NCBI GenBank assembly: GCA_902606075.1
Contig: CACLEU010000003.1
Location: 1-64,000, forward strand
Direction: 5' to 3'
Length of the DNA stretch: 64,000 nucleotides
Source of the DNA: an uncultured Pelagibacteraceae bacterium
GTDB lineage: Bacteria; Pseudomonadota; Alphaproteobacteria; Pelagibacterales; Pelagibacteraceae
Numbering within the stretch: the first letter of the stretch is position 1; each line of letters opens with the position of its first letter. Below, in pieces: positions 11,871 to 20,422 of the stretch. A program made the position numbers and the translations under genes. The notes below the pieces were generated by a model. It worked only from the letters and a program-made list of their open reading frames with translations. It made no database searches and had not been told where the DNA came from.

Positions 11871-12843
11871 TTTTAAGTAATTTTATTTTTAATTTAGAAA
11901 TCAATTGTTTATCTAATGTAGATAATTCAATTACTTTTTTTTTTAATTTTTCATCAAATTTCTTCCTTTTATTCCTGGCCTCTTCTTTTGATAATAAGTC
12001 GACTTTATTTAATACTATAATCTCTTTTTTTCTTAATAACTCCTTGCTATATTCACCTAACTCTTTTCTAATTTGTTTATAAGAATTTATCAAATCTTCC
12101 TCGGAAATATCAATTAAGTGTAACAATGTTTTACATCTTTCAACATGTTTTAAAAATTTTATACCTAAACCAACACCAGCATGTGCTCCTTCGATTAATC
12201 CTGGTATATCGGCCAATGTGATCTCTTTGTCATCATACATTGCAACACCTAAATTTGGATTTATAGTTGTAAACTTATAATTAGCAATTTTAGGGTTTGC
12301 GGAAGTTATCGAAGCAAGTAAACTTGATTTGCCTGCATTTGGCAAACCAATTATTCCAATATCAGCAATTGTTTTAAGCTGTAGCCAAATCCAAAATTCC
12401 TCACCTTTTGTGCCTTTTGTAAATTTTCTTGGAGCTCTATTTGTGGATGACTTAAATTTGGTATTTCCAAAACCACCTTTTCCCCCAATAGCGACAATAA
12501 ACTCATCTTTTTCTTTTTTGAAATCAAAAAGTAAAGTTTTGTTATCTTCTTCAAAAATTTGTGTTCCTATCGGAACAGACAAAAATAAATCTTTTCCACC
12601 CCTCCCTGTCTGATTTTTTCCTTTGCCATCCTCACCCCTTTTGGCTTTGAAATGCTGCTGATATCTATAATCAATTAAAGTATTTAAATTTCTCTCCGAT
12701 TTCAAAATGATAGAGCCACCTTTGCCTCCATCACCTCCATCTGGACCCCCGAACTCTATAAATTTTTCTCGCCTAAAACTTGGCGATCCTGATCCACCAT
12801 TGCCAGCTTTAACAAATATTTTTACTTGATCTAGGAATTTCAT
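11860..12843 (-). CDS. obgE: Obg-family GTPase (50S assembly / stringent response)
   Basis: A 327-residue ribosome-associated GTPase. The glycine-rich Obg fold spans about residues 1-157 (GGSGSPSFRREKF, GGPDGGDGGKGGS). The G domain follows, with G1 GLPNAGKSS, G3 DIPGLIEGA and G4 NKVD. The C-terminal OCT-type extension found in some homologues is absent. The rplU-rpmA-obgE order on one strand is the standard bacterial one. Confidence 0.97.
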   Translation of the reverse strand: MKFLDQVKIFVKAGNGGSGSPSFRREKFIEFGGPDGGDGGKGGSIILKSERNLNTLIDYRYQQHFKAKRGEDGKGKNQTGRGGKDLFLSVPIGTQIFEEDNKTLLFDFKKEKDEFIVAIGGKGGFGNTKFKSSTNRAPRKFTKGTKGEEFWIWLQLKTIADIGIIGLPNAGKSSLLASITSANPKIANYKFTTINPNLGVAMYDDKEITLADIPGLIEGAHAGVGLGIKFLKHVERCKTLLHLIDISEEDLINSYKQIRKELGEYSKELLRKKEIIVLNKVDLLSKEEARNKRKKFDEKLKKKVIELSTLDKQLISKLKIKLLKNVS

Positions 12844-12872
12844 AATACAACTTTTGTTTATGTTGTATGAAT

Positions 12873-13127
12873 TTAATTGGGTTTTACTGAAACGTAAGTT
12901 CTATCTAACTTACTTTTTTTAAAAACAACCTTACCTTTAACAACTGAAAAAATTGAGTGATCTTTACCCATGCCAACATTTTGACCTGGAAAAATTTTAG
13001 TACCTCTTTGTCTAACTATTATATTACCAGGCAGAACAAATTGGCCACCATATTTTTTAACACCTAATCTTCTACCAGCGCTATCTCTACCGTTACGAGA
13101 GGATCCACCTGCTTTTTTTGTTGCCAT
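12873..13127 (-). CDS. rpmA: Ribosomal protein bL27
   Basis: An 84-residue large-subunit protein whose N-terminal tail reaches the peptidyl-transferase centre. It begins [20 protein letters not shown] and continues [22 protein letters not shown], which is diagnostic. There is no cleavable N-terminal extension of the Firmicutes type. It lies 25 bp after rplU and 29 bp before obgE. Confidence 0.98.
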   Translation of the reverse strand: MATKKAGGSSRNGRDSAGRRLGVKKYGGQFVLPGNIIVRQRGTKIFPGQNVGMGKDHSIFSVVKGKVVFKKSKLDRTYVSVKPN

Positions 13128-13152
13128 AATTTTACTTAATAATTTAAATTAT

Positions 13153-13548
13153 TTATTTTTTTTTAACTTCAACTTTTTTTTCTTTTTGTACTTTAGTAAT
13201 TTTTTCAGCCTCAGACAACACTTTGCCATCCTTTGACATTATCTTGTTAACCCTAATTAGAGCATATTGCTGTCTGTGACCATTTTTTCTTCTAGAATTT
13301 TTTCTTCTTCTTTTTTTAAATATAAGAACTGTTCTATTTTTAGCATTTTTTAAAAACTCGGCCTCTACTTTAGCACCTTGAACAGTAGGCAAGCCTACCT
13401 CAATGTTTTTGTCATCCCCGTAAGCTAGTATTTCTTTAAATTCAACAATAGAATTTGGTTTTTGATCTCCAAATTTTTCTATTTTAATTATCTCACCAGC
13501 TTTAACTTTATATTGTTTTCCACCAGTTTGTATTATTGCAAACGACAT
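13153..13548 (-). CDS. rplU: Ribosomal protein bL21 with basic C-terminal extension
   Basis: The first gene of the rplU-rpmA-obgE run. MSFAIIQTGGKQYKVKAGEIIKIEKF and the RRRKNSRRKNGHRQQYALIRV segment are the L21 signatures. At 131 residues it exceeds the common length of about 103 because of a lysine/glutamate-rich tail, a common trait in alphaproteobacteria. A good promoter lies just upstream. Confidence 0.97.
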   Translation of the reverse strand: MSFAIIQTGGKQYKVKAGEIIKIEKFGDQKPNSIVEFKEILAYGDDKNIEVGLPTVQGAKVEAEFLKNAKNRTVLIFKKRRRKNSRRKNGHRQQYALIRVNKIMSKDGKVLSEAEKITKVQKEKKVEVKKK

Positions 13549-13573
13549 ATTTTTATACTTAAAAATTTACTGC

Positions 13574-13601
13574 AATATATAATTAGCTTTTTTTTAGTCA
13601 A
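13574..13601 (-). promoter_or_regulatory. promoter of rplU-rpmA-obgE
   Basis: On the minus strand TTGACT (13601-13596) is followed after 16 bp by TATATT (13579-13574). The position, 25 bp before the rplU start and just beyond the gloB stop, fits a sigma70-type promoter for the ribosomal-protein operon. Confidence 0.5.
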
Positions 13602-13611
13602 GATTAATAAG

Positions 13612-14329
13612 CTAAAAATTATCCTTTAAATCCCTTAGTTTTGAGAAGGTTTCAATATTTTCTGCTTTTAAAAATATATTACATTCTAATTCCTCTTTTA
13701 AAACTGAAGGGACCGTTGGTATTCCTGCTTTTACATCTTTATTGATTGAATCTATTTTTTTTTTAAGATTTTCGTTATCTGGATCATGCCTAATACAGAA
13801 TTTTGCGTTGTTTAATGTATACTCATGTCCAAAATATATTAAGGTCTCTTCATCAAATGTTTTAATTAATGATAATGATTTAAACATATCTTCATATGTT
13901 CCTTCAAATAATCTTCCACAGCTTAATGAAAACAATGTATCTCCTGTAAATAATTTTTTATCATCAAAAAAAATGATAGCAAATATGACCCAATGTATGA
14001 CCTGGAGTATGATACGTTTTAAATTTAAAATCACCTTTATTAAATATTTCGTTATTTTTAAGGCAAATATCTATTCCTGGTATTCTTTCTTTGTCATTTA
14101 TAAAACCAATTATTTTACATTTATATTTTTCTTTTAATGCTAAGTTCCCATCGATATGATCAAAATGATGATGTGTATTTAAGATATATTTTGCTTTTAG
14201 ATTTAATTTCTCTAATGACTTAATAAGTGGATCGGAATCACTTGGATCTATAACTAGCGCATCTTGATTATTATGCACTATATATGAAAAGTTATCTTTT
14301 AAACATTTTACAATTTCAACTTTTATCAT
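13612..14329 (-). CDS. gloB: Hydroxyacylglutathione hydrolase (glyoxalase II), reading frame broken by one extra base
   Basis: Glyoxalase II hydrolyses S-lactoylglutathione to lactate and glutathione. From ATG 14329 the frame carries the metal motif THHHFDHIDGN and TPGHTLGH but stops after CYHFF at a run of eight As on the plus strand (13966-13973). The next frame continues FDDKKLFTGDTLFS, then FGHEYTLNN and the C-terminal helical domain to the stop at 13612. Seven bases in the run would give one 238-residue enzyme with every metal ligand. ATG overlaps the metW stop by 4 bp, so it is probably the third gene of the SAM-II-controlled metX-metW transcript. Confidence 0.88.
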
Positions 14330-14922
14330 TTCTCTATTAAAAAAATACCAAGTTCTGAAGTTAAGTTTTTAAAATTTAAATTTAATTTATTTATAGAAGA
14401 TACTTTATTATTGTTGAGAGCTAAAGATTTAAATAAATTAATCTTTCTTTCATTACAAAAATTAACAAAGTCCTTGATTGAACACATATGAAGATTTGGT
14501 GTATTATACCACTGATTTGGCAACGTTCTTGTGACAGGCATTGTACCTTTAAATAACAAATTAATTCTTACTTTCCAGAACCCGAAATTAGGAATTGTTA
14601 CAATTGATGTTTTTCCTATTCGTAATAAATCGCTTATTACTTTTTCAGGATTTAAAAAAGCTTGCAAAGTTTGACTCAAAATTACGAAGTCAAAACTGTC
14701 ACTAGGAAATTGTTTTAAGTCCATTTCAGCATTACCCTCTATCACAGTAAGCCCTTTTTTGATGCATTTTTGAACGTTATCTTTTGATAATTCTAAGCCT
14801 CTAATTTTTTTTGAAATATTTTCATAAATAAATTTCATCAATTCTCCATCTCCGCAGCCTACATCTAGAACTGATTTATCTTTTTGGATAGAGTTTGCTA
14901 TAATTTTAAATTCTTCTTTCAT
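14326..14922 (-). CDS. metW: Methionine biosynthesis protein MetW
   Basis: A 198-residue class I methyltransferase-fold protein. It has the SAM motif SVLDVGCGDGELMKF and the MetW-specific segments LSQTLQAFLNP, TIPNFGFWKVR and MPVTRTLPNQWYNTPNLHMCS. MetW partners MetX in homoserine acylation in many proteobacteria. It starts 2 bp after metX and overlaps gloB by 4 bp, indicating translational coupling. Confidence 0.94.
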   Translation of the reverse strand: MKEEFKIIANSIQKDKSVLDVGCGDGELMKFIYENISKKIRGLELSKDNVQKCIKKGLTVIEGNAEMDLKQFPSDSFDFVILSQTLQAFLNPEKVISDLLRIGKTSIVTIPNFGFWKVRINLLFKGTMPVTRTLPNQWYNTPNLHMCSIKDFVNFCNERKINLFKSLALNNNKVSSINKLNLNFKNLTSELGIFLIEK

Positions 14923-14924
14923 AA

Positions 14925-16040
14925 TTAATTTTTATAAGAATTATCAACAAAATTTTTTACTGAATTTAGAAAATCAGGAATATCTAATAAAAAAGAATCA
15001 TGACCCTTATCAGATTTGATCTCTAAAAACCCAACGTCAGCATTTATCGCATTTAAAGCAATTACTATTTCTCTATTTTCAGCAGTGGGGTAGAGCCAGT
15101 CAGATGTAAATGAAATTATAAAAAATTTAGTTTTCGTATTTTTAAATACTTTAGATAGGTCACCATTAAATTTTTTGCTTAGGTCAAAGTAGTCCATTGC
15201 TCTTGTTATATATAGATAACTATTTGCATCAAATCTATCTACAAATATTGAACCTTGGTATCTAAGATAACTCTCAATTTGAAAGTCAGCATCAAATCCG
15301 AACTTAATTTTGTCACGCTCTTGAAGTTTTCTACCAAATTTTTCCTGTAAACCTTTTTTTGATAAATATGTTATATGTGCTGCCATCCTTGCCACCGACA
15401 ATCCTTTTGCAGGAGATACGTTTTCTAATTCATAATTACCGTTTTTCCAATTATCATCTGCCATTATTGCCTGCCTTCCTAACTCATTAAAAGCAATATT
15501 TTGAGCCGAATGACTGGCAGAACAGGCAATTGGAATGGCTATTTTTACTTTATCAGGAAAATTAGAAACAAATTGCAAAACTTGCATTCCACCCATGGAG
15601 CCCCCTGTGACGCAAAATAATTTATCTATGTTAAAATGATCAAGTAAATTGAATTGTGCATTAACCATATCATTTATTGTTATTACTGGAAAATTAACAC
15701 CAATTTTTTTTCCACTATTTTTGTCAATAGAATTTGGACCGTAAGAACCCATACAGCCACCAATAACATTAGCACAAATTATAAAATATTTATTTATATC
15801 AAGAGCTTTATTTGGACCAATAACATTTGACCACCAGCCATTTTTATTTGTTACTGGATTTTTACCTGATGCAAACTGATCTCCGGTAAGCGCATGAAAT
15901 ACCATTATTGCATTATCTTTGTTTTGATTAAGAATACCGTATGTCTCGTATGCTATGGGGAAATTTGTAATCGTAGCCCCACAATCTAGTTTTAAGGGTT
16001 TTTTGACAATTATTTTTTTTATGTCGTCTAATTTGTTCAT
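14925..16040 (-). CDS. metX: Homoserine O-acyltransferase MetX
   Basis: An alpha/beta-hydrolase enzyme that acylates homoserine, the entry to methionine synthesis. The nucleophile elbow is GGSMGGMQ at about residue 147. The aspartate of SDWLYP and the histidine of GHDSFLLD complete the triad. Length 371 is normal. Acetyl versus succinyl specificity cannot be settled by eye. A SAM-II riboswitch and a promoter lie just upstream, so expression should fall when SAM is plentiful. Confidence 0.95.
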   Translation of the reverse strand: MNKLDDIKKIIVKKPLKLDCGATITNFPIAYETYGILNQNKDNAIMVFHALTGDQFASGKNPVTNKNGWWSNVIGPNKALDINKYFIICANVIGGCMGSYGPNSIDKNSGKKIGVNFPVITINDMVNAQFNLLDHFNIDKLFCVTGGSMGGMQVLQFVSNFPDKVKIAIPIACSASHSAQNIAFNELGRQAIMADDNWKNGNYELENVSPAKGLSVARMAAHITYLSKKGLQEKFGRKLQERDKIKFGFDADFQIESYLRYQGSIFVDRFDANSYLYITRAMDYFDLSKKFNGDLSKVFKNTKTKFFIISFTSDWLYPTAENREIVIALNAINADVGFLEIKSDKGHDSFLLDIPDFLNSVKNFVDNSYKN

Positions 16041-16068
16041 AATTTCTGATTTGAATTGTGAGGAAAAA

Positions 16069-16122
16069 AACTTATTTAGCGGTTTTTTTAAAGCGCTCGC
16101 AATTCAGTTAAATCAGCGCACG
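16069..16122 (-). promoter_or_regulatory. SAM-II riboswitch in the metX leader
   Basis: Read on the minus strand the leader runs TGCGCTGATTTAACTGAATT, then GCGAGCGCT, an A-rich linker and GCTAAATAAG. P1 pairs GCGCT (16119-16115) with AGCGC (16097-16093). The loop segment GATTTAAC and the 3' GCTAAA (about 16080-16075) can form the H-type pseudoknot. The core matches the crystallised marine metX SAM-II aptamer in nearly every conserved position. SAM binding should stabilise the pseudoknot and reduce translation of metX-metW-gloB. The metX ATG is about 30 nt further on, somewhat far for direct Shine-Dalgarno occlusion. Confidence 0.9.
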
Positions 16123-16125
16123 TGT

Positions 16126-16154
16126 TTTGTATAACAAGTCATCTCTGATGTCAA
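16126..16154 (-). promoter_or_regulatory. promoter of metX
   Basis: A perfect TTGACA -35 box (16154-16149) precedes TACAAA (16131-16126) by 17 bp; TATACA (16133-16128) at 15 bp is an alternative -10. Either choice puts the transcript start at about 16118-16121, exactly at the first base of the SAM-II aptamer. No other mRNA leader is left. Confidence 0.55.
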
Positions 16155-16215
16155 TTACAACTAATCGTTGTTTAATTTTATTTCAATTATTTTATTATTA
16201 TTTATATATATTGTT

Positions 16216-17298
16216 ATGCAAAAAGTAATATTTAGAAAAATTGGAATAAAAAGCTACAAACCTGGTAGGTCAGTACTTTCTAATAAAAAAAAAGTAATAA
16301 AACTATCAGCAAATGAGTCTGCATTGGGATTCTCATCAAGGGTTAAAAATAAATTATCAAAAATTGGTTTATTATCCAAATACCCAGATCCAAAGTCTAA
16401 AAAATTACGTAAAGAGATATCTAAAAAATTTAAATGCAATTTTGATCAGATTATTTGTGGTTCAGGATCAGATGAAATAATACAAATGATTTGCCAATTA
16501 TTTTTAAAAAAATCAGATGAAGTAATCGTGCCAAAATTTAGTTTCCTCATGTACAGAATTTATTCAGGAATAATTGGAGCAAAAGTCATTTATTCAAAAG
16601 AAAATAATTTCAAAGTATCAGTTAATGCTATATTGGAAAAGGTATCTAGGAAAACCAAAATAGTTTTTTTAGCCAATCCAAATAACCCAACAGCTACTTA
16701 TCTATCTGCGTCAGAGTTAAAAGATTTAAGACACAGACTGAGATCTAATATTTTATTGGTTGTTGATGATGCTTATGAGGAATATATGCTAAATAAAGAC
16801 TATAGGTCTGGACTAAGTTTATTTAAAAATAAAAGTAATGTATTTATTCTAAGAACCTTTTCTAAAATTTATGGCTTAGCTTCTTTAAGAGTTGGATGGG
16901 GTTATGGATCTAAAGAAATAGTGAGAGCTTTAATGAAAATCAAACCACCATTTAATGTTACAAAAATCGGTGAGCTATCTGCATTAGAGTCGCTCAAAGA
17001 TAAAAAATTCATAGCAAAATCAATTAAGCATAACAAAAAATGGGCTGAGATACTAAAAAGTAATTTTGAAAAGTATAAGATAAATACAAATCCAGTTTCT
17101 GCAAATTTTTTATTATTAAATTTTGACAAATCTAAAATTACTTCAAAAAACTTTAAAAAAAAACTTGAAGAAAAAGGTATAATTGTTAGAAGCCTCGAAG
17201 TATACGGTATTAAAAACAAATTAAGAGTTACAATAGGAAATACTAAAGAAAATATTTTTTTAGTAAAAACTATAAAATCAATATTTTCAAATGTTTAA
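16216..17298 (+). CDS. hisC: HisC-family aminotransferase (histidinol-phosphate / aromatic amino acid)
   Basis: A PLP-dependent class I/II aminotransferase of 360 residues. LSANESALGFS is the N-terminal substrate segment, FLANPNNPTATYLS and VVDDAYEEYM bind PLP, and the Schiff-base lysine is in RTFSKIYGLASLRVGWG. I start at ATG 16216 (MQKVIFRKIGIKSYKPG); a TTG at 16168 would add a 16-residue hydrophobic stretch not seen in the family. It overlaps tyrA by 8 bp, and in alphaproteobacteria such hisC-tyrA pairs often serve tyrosine/phenylalanine synthesis as well as histidine. Confidence 0.88.
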   Translation: MQKVIFRKIGIKSYKPGRSVLSNKKKVIKLSANESALGFSSRVKNKLSKIGLLSKYPDPKSKKLRKEISKKFKCNFDQIICGSGSDEIIQMICQLFLKKSDEVIVPKFSFLMYRIYSGIIGAKVIYSKENNFKVSVNAILEKVSRKTKIVFLANPNNPTATYLSASELKDLRHRLRSNILLVVDDAYEEYMLNKDYRSGLSLFKNKSNVFILRTFSKIYGLASLRVGWGYGSKEIVRALMKIKPPFNVTKIGELSALESLKDKKFIAKSIKHNKKWAEILKSNFEKYKINTNPVSANFLLLNFDKSKITSKNFKKKLEEKGIIVRSLEVYGIKNKLRVTIGNTKENIFLVKTIKSIFSNV

Positions 17299-18196
17299 AA
17301 ATATATTAATTATTGGATGTGGACTTATTGGATCATCTATTTTAAAAGATTCAATCAGCAAAAAAATTTCGAAAAACATATATGTTTTTGAGAAATCTAA
17401 AAAAAATATTTCCTTTATTAAAAAGATTGATAAAAAAGTTAAATTTCTTAAGAAAATAGATCATCAAGTATCTGAAATGGATTTAATTGTATTATGTACA
17501 CACATGAGTCAATATAATGATATAATTAAAAAGTTACAAAAATATGTATCTTTAAAAAATATAATAACCGACACAAGTTCTACAAAGCGTAATATTCAGA
17601 GATTAATTGAGAAAAATAAAAAATTAAAAAAAATATTTATTTTAAGTCATCCTATTGCTGGATCAGAAATGAGTGGGCCCGAGCATGGAGGCAAAAACTT
17701 ATTTAAAGATAAATGGTGTATTATTATTAAAAAAAACGATAAATTAAATAAAAGCTCCAAAAAAGTTGAAATATTTTGGAAAAAACTTGGATCAAAAATA
17801 ATATTTATGAATTCCGTTGATCATGACAAAATCTTTTCAATAACAAGTCATTTACCCCATTTAATTGCTTACAATCTTGTTAAGACTGCAATTGATTTTC
17901 AAAAAAAAAATAAAAAAAATATTATCAAGTTTAGTGCAGGCGGTTTAAGAGATTTTTCAAGAACAGCAGCTTCCAATGAAATAATGTGGCGTGACATCTT
18001 CTTCAATAATAAGGACAATATTATTAAGTCTATAAATATATTTATTGAAAATTTAAATAGTCTTAAAAGACAAATTAAAAACGAAAATAACAAAAATATT
18101 TTAAAAATATTGAAAAATTCCAAAAGAGTAAGAAAAAAAATAATCGAGTTAAAGCAAGATATTTCAAAACCTAATTTTGGTAGAGATTTGATTTAA
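17291..18196 (+). CDS. tyrA: Prephenate / arogenate dehydrogenase
   Basis: The committed oxidative step of tyrosine synthesis. The N-terminal Rossmann fold has IIGCGLIGSSI. The helical dehydrogenase domain follows, with ILSHPIAGSEMSGPEHG (substrate-binding histidine), SVDHDKIFSITSHLPHLIAY, and FSAGGLRDFSRTAASNEIMW. The product is 301 residues. The stop overlaps the opposite-strand sulfotransferase gene by 4 bp. Confidence 0.92.
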   Translation: MFKNILIIGCGLIGSSILKDSISKKISKNIYVFEKSKKNISFIKKIDKKVKFLKKIDHQVSEMDLIVLCTHMSQYNDIIKKLQKYVSLKNIITDTSSTKRNIQRLIEKNKKLKKIFILSHPIAGSEMSGPEHGGKNLFKDKWCIIIKKNDKLNKSSKKVEIFWKKLGSKIIFMNSVDHDKIFSITSHLPHLIAYNLVKTAIDFQKKNKKNIIKFSAGGLRDFSRTAASNEIMWRDIFFNNKDNIIKSINIFIENLNSLKRQIKNENNKNILKILKNSKRVRKKIIELKQDISKPNFGRDLI

Positions 18197-19707
18197 GTTA
18201 GATCTTTTAGCGCTGAAAGATAATTTTCGTAACCAGTATACGATTTAAGGGATGTATTATAAATTGGTTTCCTTGCTTGGTTAAAACTTATTGTTTTTAT
18301 TACTCTTTTGTTCTCATGATGCTTTAGACAGTTTTCATCCCAAGTCAGCTCACAAAAACTCAATAATTTCTTTATCTCATTCTCCGAATCATTAACTAAA
18401 TCTTCGTATTTCAAGTCGTATATATTATTTGAAAAAAAATTTTTCCAAAATTTCATCATATCTTTATATAATTTATAATATTGAGATAAATCATTTAGAT
18501 CATTTCCAAAATTTATTTTCCTAGCAAAATAATTTTTATAAATTGACCAGCAATTATCAATAGGGTTTCTTACAACATTAACAAATTTAGAATTCGGTAA
18601 AAATTTTAAAATAAAACCTATATAAAAAAAATTTAGTGGAGCTTTATCTGTAAAAACTTTATTTGACTTATCAATATTAGATACAAAATTTAAATAATCT
18701 GTTTTGCATTTTAAAAGATTGCTTCTGCTTATATTGGTGTCTGATTTAAAATATTCATTATAAATTTTCTGTATATAAGGTAATTCACCACCACCGAATA
18801 CATTTTTATGAGATGATAAGATTTGTTCAGTTAATGATGTCCCTGATCTTGGCATACCTACTATAAAAATAAATTTTCTATTATCTTCATCCAATTTTAG
18901 ATTATTTAAAGATTTAAAGTTAATCTTAATTTCATTAAATCTATTTTTATCATTTTCAAAATTATAATTACTAATTTTTTTTGATAAATCATTGGCTTTT
19001 TTATAATTTCCGAACGATTCTATATATTTATTTTGATCACCGTAAGCCTTTCCAAGAGCAAAATATAAATGTAGTAAAGAATTATCATCAAGTTTCATAT
19101 TAGATAATTTTTCTTTTAGACCTAAAAAGTGTTCATGATTGTTGTTATAATTTTCCATTTGCGAGATTAAGCGATCTGCCTCTGTGAAATCTGGTTTAAG
19201 ATTTAAAATTTTAAAATATAATTTTTTTGATTTTTCTATATTACCAAGACTATTATATAAGCCAGCTAAGTTATAAATTATTGGTGATGCATTAGGCTTT
19301 ACTGATAAAATTTTTTCATAGATAGCAATTGCCTCTTCATTTTTATCAAGATCTTTTTTTAAATTAGCTAAATTATTTAAAATACTCAGATTATTATTAT
19401 CAATTTCTAATCCTTTTTTGTATTGTTCCTCAGCTTTTTTATATTCATAAATATTAAAGTAAAACATTCCTAAATTGTTTAAAAAATCCACATTTTTAGG
19501 ATTTTCCCTTAACGCCGCATTCATAATCTCAATAGCTTTTTTGAAATCATTTTTGTTGTTATATGCTAAGCAAAGTAAATTATAAAAAACATCTACTTTA
19601 TTATCTTTTAAAATAATATTACATTCCTCAATAACTTCATCATTTTTCTTTTGTATTATTTTCGTTTTTAGATCTTCAAATTTTTTCTTTAAATCTATAG
19701 TATCCAT
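18193..19707 (-). CDS. TPR-repeat protein fused to a sulfotransferase domain
   Basis: A 504-residue two-part protein. Residues about 1-200 hold tandem tetratricopeptide repeats (e.g. NPKNVDFLNNLGMFYFNIYEYKKAEEQYKKG). Residues about 265-485 are a sulfotransferase with the PAPS 5'-phosphosulfate loop FIVGMPRSGTSLTEQILSSH and the 3'-phosphate segment VVRNPIDNCWSIYKNYF. The acceptor is unknown; surface glycans or a small metabolite are possible. No signal peptide is visible, so it is probably cytoplasmic. It is the last gene after trkH-ampG-nlpC. Confidence 0.85.
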   Translation of the reverse strand: MDTIDLKKKFEDLKTKIIQKKNDEVIEECNIILKDNKVDVFYNLLCLAYNNKNDFKKAIEIMNAALRENPKNVDFLNNLGMFYFNIYEYKKAEEQYKKGLEIDNNNLSILNNLANLKKDLDKNEEAIAIYEKILSVKPNASPIIYNLAGLYNSLGNIEKSKKLYFKILNLKPDFTEADRLISQMENYNNNHEHFLGLKEKLSNMKLDDNSLLHLYFALGKAYGDQNKYIESFGNYKKANDLSKKISNYNFENDKNRFNEIKINFKSLNNLKLDEDNRKFIFIVGMPRSGTSLTEQILSSHKNVFGGGELPYIQKIYNEYFKSDTNISRSNLLKCKTDYLNFVSNIDKSNKVFTDKAPLNFFYIGFILKFLPNSKFVNVVRNPIDNCWSIYKNYFARKINFGNDLNDLSQYYKLYKDMMKFWKNFFSNNIYDLKYEDLVNDSENEIKKLLSFCELTWDENCLKHHENKRVIKTISFNQARKPIYNTSLKSYTGYENYLSALKDLT

Positions 19708-19708
19708 T

Positions 19709-20422
19709 TTATCTAATTCCGATTACTTTCAATTTAGCAGTTAACTCAATTAGTTTTAATGTTTTGTTAATTTTCATTATCAATACCTTTTTTTTTGGTC
19801 CATATGCATGTATTAATTTTTTTTTTGATATGCAAACTGCAACATGTCCTTTCCAAAAGATAATAGAATTTTTTTTCAATTTTTTTTTCTTCTTAAAATA
19901 TTTAATTTGATCTTTGGTATCCCTTGGACAATACAAGTTATTAAATTTGAAAAAAAGCTGGACTAATGCTGAACAATCTATTCCTCTAAAAGTTTTACCA
20001 CCCCATTTATAAGGTATATTTTTAAATATGTTGATATTTTTGAATATTTCTTGGTTGTAATTTATCGGAACGACATCTTTTTTTTTAACCCAATAATTTT
20101 TAAATTTATAAAAATCTTTATTTTCATCTGTCACTGAGATTAATGAGCAAAATGGTAGTTTAATCTTAAGTATAAAATTATGCATCGGTTTAGAGTACAA
20201 ATTAGCATTTAAAGACGAAATTTTATGTGTGATTTTTATTTTTTTTAAAAATTTTCTTTTTTTTACAAATCCTGTATATTTGTCGTACGAAGTTCTTATT
20301 TTAAGCCAATCACTTTTCTTATCTAATATTTGAAATTTTTCGCCATATAATAGTTGTGATGATAATTTTGAATTTAAAGATTTTTTTTCGTAAATATTTA
20401 CTATAGGATAATTGTTTATCAT
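19709..20422 (-). CDS. NlpC/P60 cysteine peptidase with SH3-like N-terminal region, probably cytoplasmic
   Basis: A 237-residue protein. SH3-type repeats occupy about residues 1-115 (NSKLSSQLLYGEKFQIL, KLRIRTSYDKYTGFV-like segments). The NlpC/P60 catalytic domain has the nucleophile in WGGKTFRGIDCSALVQ and histidines in WKGHVAVCIS and LIHAYG. No signal peptide or lipobox is seen. This matches dipeptidyl-peptidase-VI / YkfC-type enzymes that cut muropeptides in the cytoplasm. The ATG overlaps the stop of the AmpG-like permease gene by 4 bp, which fits such a role. Confidence 0.85.
   Translation of the reverse strand: MINNYPIVNIYEKKSLNSKLSSQLLYGEKFQILDKKSDWLKIRTSYDKYTGFVKKRKFLKKIKITHKISSLNANLYSKPMHNFILKIKLPFCSLISVTDENKDFYKFKNYWVKKKDVVPINYNQEIFKNINIFKNIPYKWGGKTFRGIDCSALVQLFFKFNNLYCPRDTKDQIKYFKKKKKLKKNSIIFWKGHVAVCISKKKLIHAYGPKKKVLIMKINKTLKLIELTAKLKVIGIR

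Noticed and set aside
13577-13620. Terminator of gloB formed by TTAGCTT / AAGCTAA
   Set aside because: The arms are 7 bp with a 19-base loop and overlap the rplU promoter, so pairing is more likely chance in AT-rich DNA.
16168-16215. Upstream TTG start adding a hydrophobic N terminus to the HisC-family protein
   Set aside because: The aminotransferase is cytoplasmic and the family begins near MQKV...; the hydrophobic stretch is AT-rich intergenic DNA in frame by chance.
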